From the NCBI GenBank assembly GCA_947097635.1, contig CAMURW010000099.1:1-5983 (forward strand): a stretch of DNA of 5,983 nucleotides. The letters are read 5' to 3'. Both the position numbers and the translations under genes were made by a program. The notes beneath the pieces are model-generated. The model worked only from the letters and a program-made list of their open reading frames with translations. It did no database searches and had not been told where the DNA came from. The stretch comes from an uncultured Bacteroidales bacterium (GTDB lineage: Bacteria; Bacteroidota; Bacteroidia; Bacteroidales; P3). This document shows positions 1 through 5,033 of the stretch, piece after piece; the first letter of the stretch is position 1, and each line of letters begins with the position of its first letter.

Positions 1-613
1 TGTCGAAACGTTCCACATCGTACTGTTCGTCGCCATTTTTCGTCACCCGCAGCATCTCCTGCGTGTCCCCGCTGCCTACCGGAATCACCATAATGCCGCC
101 CACTTTCAGCTGGCTGAGCAGGCTGGCGGGTACGCTGGGTGCTCCGCAGGTGATGAGGATGCGGTCGTAGGGTCCGTAGTTCACCTCCACCAGCCCTTTG
201 TAGCCGTCGCCCAGATAGCAGTGGGGATGATATGGTGTTTCGCTGAACAGCAGCTTGGCAGCGTCGAAGAGGCCTTTTTGGCGTTCCACGGTGTACACTT
301 TGGCACGCATGGCGCACAGCACAGCCGTCTGATACCCGCTTCCGGTGCCTATCTCCAGCACTTTCATGCCAGCCTTCAGCAATAGCAGCTGCGTTTGGTA
401 TGCCACTGTGGAGGGCTGTGATATTGTTTGGTCACAGCCTATGGGCAGCGCGCGGTCTTCGTAGGCCATGTTCTCCAGCCCCGATGCAATAAACCATTGC
501 CGTGGTATCAGCCTCATGGCCTCCAGCACCGTCTCGTCACTGATGCCAATGCTGCGGAGATGGCTCACCATGGCATTTCGCAACCCTTTGTCCTTGTAAG
601 TGTCTGCTTTCAT
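1..613 (-). CDS. pcm: Protein-L-isoaspartate O-methyltransferase (3' end cut by window)
   Basis: A cytosolic protein-repair enzyme: it uses S-adenosylmethionine to methylate L-isoaspartyl residues that form in ageing proteins, which starts their conversion back to aspartate. The frame reads from ATG at 613 to the window edge, 204 residues without a stop; family members are about 215-220 residues, so only a short C-terminal tail is missing. Seen in the translation: the family N-terminus (MKADTYKDKGLRNAMV), the substrate-region motif QTISQP at residues 62-67, and the SAM-binding motif I VLEIGTGSGYQ at 85-95. Further on are an acidic motif II region ending YTVER (107-111), GDGYKGL (135-141), and ITCGAP followed by GGIMVIPVG. 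The ATG at 613 fits the family start; the next in-frame Met (residue 15) would cut into the conserved N-terminal helix. The residue after QTISQP is Ser, where relatives mostly have Tyr (from memory). It has its own upstream gap and a good Bacteroidetes-type promoter, so it is probably expressed separately from the genes above it. Confidence 0.95.
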   Translation of the reverse strand, partial: MKADTYKDKGLRNAMVSHLRSIGISDETVLEAMRLIPRQWFIASGLENMAYEDRALPIGCDQTISQPSTVAYQTQLLLLKAGMKVLEIGTGSGYQTAVLCAMRAKVYTVERQKGLFDAAKLLFSETPYHPHCYLGDGYKGLVEVNYGPYDRILITCGAPSVPASLLSQLKVGGIMVIPVGSGDTQEMLRVTKNGDEQYDVERFD

Positions 614-625
614 TAATAATCAGTG

Positions 626-631
626 TCCTTT
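626..631 (-). promoter_or_regulatory. Possible weak ribosome binding site for pcm
   Basis: The minus strand reads AAAGGA here, 12 bases before the pcm ATG. The spacing is longer than ideal and Bacteroidetes genes often start without a Shine-Dalgarno sequence, so this is only a candidate. It is the most purine-rich stretch near the pcm start; the last bases before the ATG are AT-rich (GATTATTA). Confidence 0.35.
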
Positions 632-739
632 CTGTAATATTTAGTGTGTGTGCATATTCTCGTATCTGCATTTTAGAATACTGTAAATTAATATATTATA
701 AGCCTCCGATGCCGTGAGTTTTCACCACTTAGATGTTCG

Positions 740-747
740 CAAAGATA
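740..747 (-). promoter_or_regulatory. Bacteroidetes-type -7 promoter box (TATCTTTG) for pcm
   Basis: The minus strand reads TATCTTTG, an exact match to the Bacteroidetes primary-sigma -7 element TAnnTTTG, within the context GTCGTATCTTTGCG that is common ahead of Bacteroidales genes. No clean -33 TTTG lies at the usual distance; the upstream bases are CTCGTGGTTTCAAC. Transcription would begin around 730-735, giving pcm a leader of about 120 bases. That leader is AT-rich in its middle (including a perfect palindrome TAATATATTA at 689-698) and matches no riboswitch I recognise. The box sits downstream of the rhomboid stop and is the only convincing promoter in the window. Confidence 0.6.
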
Positions 748-793
748 CGACTTTTTGTTGAAACCACGAGTTGTTTCCTCTACTTAAAGGGAG

Positions 794-814
794 GTGGGGA
801 CGCTATAGTCCCAC
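794..814 (-). terminator. Weak hairpin across the rhomboid stop codon, possible terminator
   Basis: On the minus strand GTGGGAC and GTCCCCAC can pair around a six-base loop TATAGC, giving a seven-pair GC-rich stem with one bulged C. The stem spans the rhomboid stop codon. The following bases are CTCCCTTTAAG, with no real T-run, so it is a poor intrinsic terminator. It is listed because transcription of the upstream genes plausibly ends between here and the pcm promoter at 747. Confidence 0.22.
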
Positions 815-1414
815 CGCGTTGAGGGCATGGTGCAGCAGGGCGGGGTGGCACAGCAAAGGAAACAAGAGACCGTACACAGCACCCCAGAAGTGCGCAGAAT
901 GGCCAATGTTGTCGAGGTTGTGCTTGGACATGTGCCAACAGTAGACCAGATACAGCGGTGCGAAGATATAGCCAGGGATGGGGATAGGAATGAGGTAGAG
1001 GTATATGCCCATCTTCGGCTCGAATAGGATGCTGGCAAAGAGGACTGCCGAGATGGCTCCCGAGGCTCCTAAGGCGTTGTATCTGCCGTCGTCCTTGTGT
1101 TTGACGAGATCCCAGAGGCTGGCTATGGCTATGGCGCTGACGTAGAAGAACAAGTATAATACGCCGCCGGTGGCACTGCCGAACAGCGTGCCGAAATACG
1201 TTTCCACCACCCTGCCGAAGAAGAGAAGGGTAATCATATTGAAGATGAGGTGTCCCCAGCCGCCATGTACGAGGCCGCTGGAAAAGAGACGGTACCACTG
1301 CTTGCCGTGCCACACGTCGTGTGCATTGAAAAGGAGATTGTTCACGTCCAGCCTGCCCTTGAAGCACAGGAGGCTGGTTAGCGTGGTGATGATAATGATG
1401 AGGAGGGTAATCAT
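803..1414 (-). CDS. Rhomboid-family intramembrane serine protease
   Basis: A polytopic inner-membrane protease that cuts transmembrane segments of other membrane proteins; its substrate cannot be read from the sequence. The protein has 203 residues, a minimal six-helix rhomboid with no extra cytosolic domain. Probable membrane segments lie near residues 1-18, 55-75, 79-101, 114-131, 146-162 and 174-194. The catalytic parts are all present: the L1/TM2 signature with H50, H55 and N59 (same spacing as E. coli GlpG H145/H150/N154), the nucleophile Ser118 in GASG (116-119), and the partner His175 in AHFWGAVYG. An active enzyme is therefore expected. The ATG at 1414 overlaps the TGA of the acetyltransferase by four bases (ATGA), which points to translational coupling and fixes the start; the next in-frame Met is residue 60, inside the active-site region. 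It is the last gene of its run, and a long gap with a new promoter follows. Confidence 0.94.
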   Translation of the reverse strand: MITLLIIIITTLTSLLCFKGRLDVNNLLFNAHDVWHGKQWYRLFSSGLVHGGWGHLIFNMITLLFFGRVVETYFGTLFGSATGGVLYLFFYVSAIAIASLWDLVKHKDDGRYNALGASGAISAVLFASILFEPKMGIYLYLIPIPIPGYIFAPLYLVYCWHMSKHNLDNIGHSAHFWGAVYGLLFPLLCHPALLHHALNAVGL

Positions 1415-1938
1415 TTTATTGTGGTGTCTAACGATTTGACGTAGAGGTTGCGGAGATAGCCGTATTTGACTATCTGGCAGTGAAGCCTGTAGCCCTGTCT
1501 CTCCAGATTGCGACAGCTGGCGGCGTTATGGGGGCTGGCAGTGGCACACAGCACGCGTATGCCGCGCTGATAGGCTTCTTGTTCTATCATCCAGCCGAGG
1601 TGCAACTGCAAGTGGTGGCCGCGATAGGCTGGCAACACCATGCAGAGTTTGTTGTTGGCGCGGCGTGCGAAAACGCCGGTGTCGGGAAGATCGGGGGCGT
1701 AAGCCAGTGCTAAGTCTTCTGCTGGGTACTGCGGAAGGTAGAGGATGCTGGCAGCGGCGAGGGTGTCGCCGTCCCAGGCTCCTATTGTGATGTGTGGGTC
1801 GGCAAGGCAGGAGCGCAGCATCTCGGGGGTGTTGTGGCGCAGGAGGGCAGCGTCGGGCAAGGTGGCGAAGATAGTTTCCTGAAGGGAGAGAAGCCGGGGA
1901 AAGTCGTGGTCAGTGCATTTGCGGAAAGTGAGTGGCAT
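1411..1938 (-). CDS. GNAT-family N-acetyltransferase
   Basis: A 175-residue single-domain protein of the Gcn5-related acetyltransferase superfamily, which moves an acetyl group from acetyl-CoA to an amine; the acceptor is unknown. Evidence for the fold: an N-terminal strand and helix (LTFRKCTDHDFPRLLSLQE), a central strand pair around ITIGAWDGDTLAAAS (50-64), then LCMVLPAYRGHHLQLHL (98-114). In that stretch YRGHHLQ stands in for the pyrophosphate-binding R/Q-x-x-G-x-G/A of motif A, with His in place of the second Gly. Next comes motif B, ATASPHNAASCRNLERQGY (132-150), with the usual Asn and the N-x-x-S-x-x-x-x-x-x-x-G-Y pattern. The ATG at 1938 lies 6 bases after the YigZ stop, and the last codons overlap the rhomboid start. 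It is probably co-transcribed with both. The family call is firm; whether the substrate is a protein, a small molecule or a drug cannot be said. Confidence 0.86.
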   Translation of the reverse strand: MPLTFRKCTDHDFPRLLSLQETIFATLPDAALLRHNTPEMLRSCLADPHITIGAWDGDTLAAASILYLPQYPAEDLALAYAPDLPDTGVFARRANNKLCMVLPAYRGHHLQLHLGWMIEQEAYQRGIRVLCATASPHNAASCRNLERQGYRLHCQIVKYGYLRNLYVKSLDTTIK

Positions 1939-1944
1939 GGGGCT

Positions 1945-2589
1945 TTAGGATGGTAGTTGCCGAATGGTGACAGTGCGAAGGTTGATAAAGTTTTCCTGCA
2001 CCTGGTCCGAAAGGCTGCTGCGGATGGCGAACTGGATGGAGCATTGCTGGTCGTATTGCTGATTTTGTGGCACAAGGTCATATTGTTTCAGTATACGCAT
2101 CACGTCGTTCATCTGCTGATACTGGAAGTCCACACGGTAGCGTACGTCGATGGTTTTCTCTATGATGGTGGCGTGGTCTAGTGCGTTGCGAGCCGCTGTC
2201 CTATAGGCGTTGATGAGGCCCGATACTCCCAGTTTGACACCTCCAAAGTAGCGTATCACTACCACCAGCACATCGGTGAGATTTAGGCTGAGCAGCTGTC
2301 CGTGGATGGGTTTGCCGGCAGTGCCGGAAGGCTCGCCGTCGTCGTTCATGCGGCAAGTTGCCTTGTTGGCCCCCAGGATGTAGGCGTAGCAATGGTGACG
2401 TGCGTCAAAGTACTCTTTGCGCTTGGCATCCAGTAGTGTCTTAATTTCTTCTTCCTTGTTTTCTATGGAGGCTGTGCGTCTTTGTTTGGCGGCAGTGCTG
2501 CCGATGGGGAAAGCGAAGGCCAGAAACTTGCTGCCTTTCTCCTTGTATAGTCCTTCGGAGGGAGATACTATGGTGCGGAAGATGTCCAT
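1945..2589 (-). CDS. yigZ: YigZ/IMPACT family protein (UPF0029 plus DUF1949)
   Basis: A cytosolic protein of the family that includes E. coli YigZ and eukaryotic IMPACT; IMPACT regulates the GCN2 stress kinase, but the bacterial role is not settled. It has 214 residues in two domains. The N-terminal UPF0029 domain shows KGSKFLAFAFP (18-28), DARHHCYAY (62-70), the signature NDDGEPSGTAGKPI (82-95) and RYFGGVKLGVSGLINAYR (113-130). The C-terminal part from about 145 (VRYRVDFQYQQMNDVMRILKQYD) fits the ferredoxin-like DUF1949 domain. Between FAFPI and EEEIK lies a charged stretch, roughly residues 30-45, that makes the gap between the SKF and DARHHC motifs about 14 residues longer than in E. coli YigZ. 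The start at 2589 fits the family N-terminus and is 10 bases from the ribD stop; 6 bases separate its stop from the acetyltransferase. The region ahead of the ATG (CGACCACATC) has no Shine-Dalgarno sequence. Confidence 0.95.
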   Translation of the reverse strand: MDIFRTIVSPSEGLYKEKGSKFLAFAFPIGSTAAKQRRTASIENKEEEIKTLLDAKRKEYFDARHHCYAYILGANKATCRMNDDGEPSGTAGKPIHGQLLSLNLTDVLVVVIRYFGGVKLGVSGLINAYRTAARNALDHATIIEKTIDVRYRVDFQYQQMNDVMRILKQYDLVPQNQQYDQQCSIQFAIRSSLSDQVQENFINLRTVTIRQLPS

Positions 2590-2599
2590 GATGTGGTCG

Positions 2600-3568
2600 C
2601 TATCCTAAGTAATAATATGTGTCCAGGGTGTTGTCGCCGAAGGCTTGGTGGGTGTAGGAAGTGGCGTGGCGTGGGGGCAGGGTGGGTGCTGGTGTGCCGT
2701 TATGGAAGAGCACGGGTGCTTGCATGATGCGGATTTCGTCGTAAAGGCCCTCTTGGATGAAGGCATCCAGCAGGGTGCGTCCGCCTTCCACAATGAGGCT
2801 TTGTATTTTGCGGTCGGCAATGCAGTGTATGGCTTCTGGCAGCGTTGGGGTGCGCAGGATGTTCCACTCAGGGCGTTCCGCTATCCTGCCGCGGCGGTCT
2901 AGCACGAAACGTTGGGGCTGGTTGCCGCTCCACAGGCGTGCGGTGAGCTGGGGCTGGTCGTTGAGGAACGTTTGGCTGCCCACCAGGATGGCGGCTTCCT
3001 CGGTACGCCAGCGGTGATTGAGTTGCTTCAGCGCGTTGTTGGTAATCCAGTATTGCTGCTGCGAGGGTCTTTCTATGTCCATAAAGCCGTTTGCCGTCTG
3101 CGCCCAGCGCAGGATGATGTAGGGGCGTCCTTGCTCCATGAAGGTGAAGAAGCGGCGGTTGAGGAAACGCCCTTCCTGTTCCAGCACGTGCGTGGTAACG
3201 GCTATCCCTTTCTGTCGTAGTATGTCGTAGCCGCGTCCTTGTACTTTGGGGTTGGGGTCGTCGTTGCACACTACCACGTGTGTCACCCCGCTTTCTGCCA
3301 CCAGGGTGGTGCAAGGTGGCGTGAGACCATAGTGTGCGCAGGGTTCCAGGTTGACATACAGCGTGGCGCCTGCCAGCTCTTTGGGATGGGGACAGTGGAG
3401 GATGGCGTTACGTTCTGCGTGGTCGTGTCCTATCTCCTGATGGTACCCCTCGCTGACGATGCTGTCGTTTTTTACGATGACACAGCCCACCAAGGGGTTG
3501 GGGCGGGTACGTCCCAACCCCTGGTGGGCTAGCTGAAAACAGCGACGCATATATTGTTCTTCGAACAT
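2600..3568 (-). CDS. ribD: Bifunctional riboflavin biosynthesis protein RibD (pyrimidine deaminase and reductase)
   Basis: It carries out the second and third steps of riboflavin synthesis in the cytosol: deamination of 2,5-diamino-6-ribosylamino-4(3H)-pyrimidinone 5'-phosphate, then NADPH-dependent reduction of the ribosyl side chain. It has 322 residues from ATG 3568. The N-terminal deaminase domain has PNPLVG (23-28), the zinc site H50-A-E52, and the PCAHYGLTPPC block with C77 and C86 as the other zinc ligands. The C-terminal reductase domain begins near RPYIILRWAQTANGF (148-162) and continues with WITN, the AILVGSQTFLNDQPQLTAR block (193-211), and IVEGGRTLLDAF (259-270). The NG at 160-161 replaces the DG most homologues carry (from memory). 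The frame stays open upstream to a TTG at 3577, three codons earlier, but the ATG at 3568 gives MFEEQYMRRCF, which fits the family N-terminus. It follows asnS after 49 bases and precedes yigZ by 10. No FMN riboswitch is visible; the gap is too short for one. Confidence 0.96.
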   Translation of the reverse strand: MFEEQYMRRCFQLAHQGLGRTRPNPLVGCVIVKNDSIVSEGYHQEIGHDHAERNAILHCPHPKELAGATLYVNLEPCAHYGLTPPCTTLVAESGVTHVVVCNDDPNPKVQGRGYDILRQKGIAVTTHVLEQEGRFLNRRFFTFMEQGRPYIILRWAQTANGFMDIERPSQQQYWITNNALKQLNHRWRTEEAAILVGSQTFLNDQPQLTARLWSGNQPQRFVLDRRGRIAERPEWNILRTPTLPEAIHCIADRKIQSLIVEGGRTLLDAFIQEGLYDEIRIMQAPVLFHNGTPAPTLPPRHATSYTHQAFGDNTLDTYYYLG

Positions 3569-3574
3569 GTTCGA
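3561..3574. repeat. Perfect 14-base palindrome centred on the ribD start codon
   Basis: TCGAACATGTTCGA equals its own reverse complement and has the ribD ATG (3568-3566) near its middle. As DNA it could bind a dimeric regulator; as RNA it could only fold with almost no loop, so a stable hairpin is unlikely. Most of it also encodes or precedes the first codons, so chance is a fair explanation. Confidence 0.5.
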
Positions 3575-3608
3575 CAATTAGCAATGAATTACCCATTGTT
3601 CGTTACGG

Positions 3609-3616
3609 CAAAGTTG
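3609..3616 (-). promoter_or_regulatory. Weak -7-like box between asnS and ribD
   Basis: The minus strand reads CAACTTTG, one mismatch from TAnnTTTG, directly after the asnS stop. A transcript from it would start near 3602 and leave about 34 bases before the ribD ATG. No -33 TTTG is seen upstream, where the DNA is coding for the asnS C-terminus. The 49-base gap also contains a small inverted repeat, CAATG-7-CATTG (3582-3598). An internal ribD promoter is possible but poorly supported. Confidence 0.18.
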
Positions 3617-3617
3617 A

Positions 3618-5015
3618 TTAAAACTCTGCTGTCTTGGGGGTGCGGGGGAAGGGGATGACATCGCGGATGTTGGCCATACCGGTGATAAAGAGCATGAGGC
3701 GTTCGAAGCCGACGCCGAAGCCGCTGTGAGGCACGCTGCCCCAGCGACGTGTGTCCAGATACCAGCCGTAGTTGTCGGGGTTCATACCGCGTTCCTTGAT
3801 GGTTGTTACCAGCTTGTTGTAGTCCCATTCGCGTTCGCTGCCGCCGATGATTTCGCCAATTTTGGGGAAGAGGACATCCATGGCGCCTACGGTCTTGCCG
3901 TCGGCATTCTGTTTCATGTAGAAGGCTTTGATTTCCTTGGGATAGTCTATAAGGATGACAGGGCGTTTGAAATGCTTCTCCACGAGATAGCGCTCGTGTT
4001 CACTCTGCAGGTCCACACCCCAGTATACGGGGAATTCGAACTTTTGGTCTGCCTTCAGCAGTATGTCTATGGCATCGGTGTATCTGAGTCTCTGGAAAGG
4101 ATGCTCCAGCACGAAGTGCAGCCGCTGCCGCAGTTCCTTGTCGATGCGTTCGTTGAGGAAAGCCAGGTCGTCCTCGCAGTTGTCCAGGGCGTATTGGATG
4201 AGGTATTTCAGGAAGTCTTCGGCGAGGTCCATGTCGTCTTCTAGCTCGTAGAAGGCCATTTCGGGTTCTATCATCCAGAATTCCGCGAGGTGGCGTGGCG
4301 TGTTGCTGTTTTCCGCGCGGAAGGTAGGGCCGAAAGTGTATATCTTGCCCAGCGATGTGGCTCCTAGTTCGCCTTCCAGTTGTCCGCTGACGGTGAGGCT
4401 GGTGTATTTTCCGAAGAAGTCCTCGCTGTAGTCCACCTTGCCGTCTGGGGTGCGTGGCAGGTCGTCGAGGTTCAACGTGGTGACTTGGAACATATCGCCG
4501 GCGCCTTCTGCGTCACTGGCAGTGACCAGAGGCGTGTGGAAATAGTAGAAACCGTGGTCGTTGAAATACTTGTGGATGGCAATAGCCATGTGGTGGCGTA
4601 TGCGGAACACGGCGCTGAAGGTGTTGGAGCGAGGACGCATGTGTGCCACTGTGCGCATAAATTCCATGGTGTGGCCTTTCTTCTGCAGTGGGAAGGTGAG
4701 AGGGTCGCAGTCGCCGTAGATTTCTATGGTATCGGCCTGCACCTCCACGCTCTGTCCCTGTCCTTGGCTCTTCACCAGTTGTCCCGTGATGTTGAGGCTG
4801 GCCCCCGTGGTGATACGTTTCATCGTGTCTTCGGGAAACTTGGCCAAATCGGCCACAATCTGTAGGTTCAGTATCGTGCTGCCGTCGTTGAGGGCAATAA
4901 AGGCAACCTGTTTGTTGCCGCGTTTTGTGCGCACCCATCCTTTCACATTGATGGTAGTGTTCAGCAGTTCGCTGACATCGTTTTTCAGCAGATTAACTAT
5001 TTCAAAACGTTTCAT
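3618..5015 (-). CDS. asnS: Asparaginyl-tRNA synthetase
   Basis: A class IIb aminoacyl-tRNA synthetase that charges tRNA-Asn with asparagine using ATP, in the cytosol, probably as a homodimer. It has 465 residues, against 466 in E. coli, and aligns by eye from end to end. The N-terminal OB-fold anticodon-binding domain covers about residues 15-105 (VKGWVRTKRGNKQVAFIALNDGS). The catalytic domain follows, with motif 1 around FYYFHTPLVTASDAEGAGDMF (156-176). The AsnRS-type insertion is DYSEDFFGKYTSLTVSGQLEGE (195-216). Motif 2 contains FRAENSNTPRHLAEFWMIEPE (232-252), and motif 3 is GFGVGFERL (432-440). The C-terminus RDVIPFPRTPKTAEF matches E. coli almost residue for residue. This is AsnRS rather than AspRS, as the short OB domain, the absence of the bacterial AspRS GAD insert and the ENSNT motif show. 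The ATG at 5015 gives the expected MKRFEIVNLL. The upstream gene ends 18 bases before, so co-transcription is likely. Confidence 0.99.
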   Translation of the reverse strand: MKRFEIVNLLKNDVSELLNTTINVKGWVRTKRGNKQVAFIALNDGSTILNLQIVADLAKFPEDTMKRITTGASLNITGQLVKSQGQGQSVEVQADTIEIYGDCDPLTFPLQKKGHTMEFMRTVAHMRPRSNTFSAVFRIRHHMAIAIHKYFNDHGFYYFHTPLVTASDAEGAGDMFQVTTLNLDDLPRTPDGKVDYSEDFFGKYTSLTVSGQLEGELGATSLGKIYTFGPTFRAENSNTPRHLAEFWMIEPEMAFYELEDDMDLAEDFLKYLIQYALDNCEDDLAFLNERIDKELRQRLHFVLEHPFQRLRYTDAIDILLKADQKFEFPVYWGVDLQSEHERYLVEKHFKRPVILIDYPKEIKAFYMKQNADGKTVGAMDVLFPKIGEIIGGSEREWDYNKLVTTIKERGMNPDNYGWYLDTRRWGSVPHSGFGVGFERLMLFITGMANIRDVIPFPRTPKTAEF

Positions 5016-5033
5016 TGTTATGTGATTGTTTTA

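Noticed and set aside
652..671. Possible hairpin TGCATAT...TATCTGCA in the pcm leader
   Set aside because: Only about four to six pairs with mismatches; TGCA is itself palindromic, which makes it look more paired than it is.
780..1367. A 195-residue minus-strand frame overlapping the rhomboid gene
   Set aside because: It is a shifted frame of the rhomboid gene, rich in Arg, Pro, His and Gln with no domain pattern. The rhomboid frame has all catalytic motifs.
2868..3314. A 148-residue minus-strand frame inside ribD
   Set aside because: Arg/Pro/His-rich out-of-frame reading of ribD, which has an intact, motif-rich frame.
3563..3572. GAACATGTTC as a LexA/SOS operator at ribD
   Set aside because: The Gram-positive LexA site needs GAAC and GTTC four bases apart; here they are two apart. 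ribD is not an SOS gene, and Bacteroidetes operators are not expected to follow that consensus.
3575..3605. AT-rich near-repeats (TAATTCATTGC, TAATTG) between asnS and ribD as a tandem repeat array
   Set aside because: Only one to two degenerate copies are present. Bacteroidetes gaps can contain short tandem arrays of this flavour, but this is too short to call one.
3569..3617. FMN riboswitch ahead of ribD
   Set aside because: The gap is only 49 bases, while the RFN element is over 100 bases with conserved GC-rich junctions. None is visible, and the preceding sequence is asnS coding.
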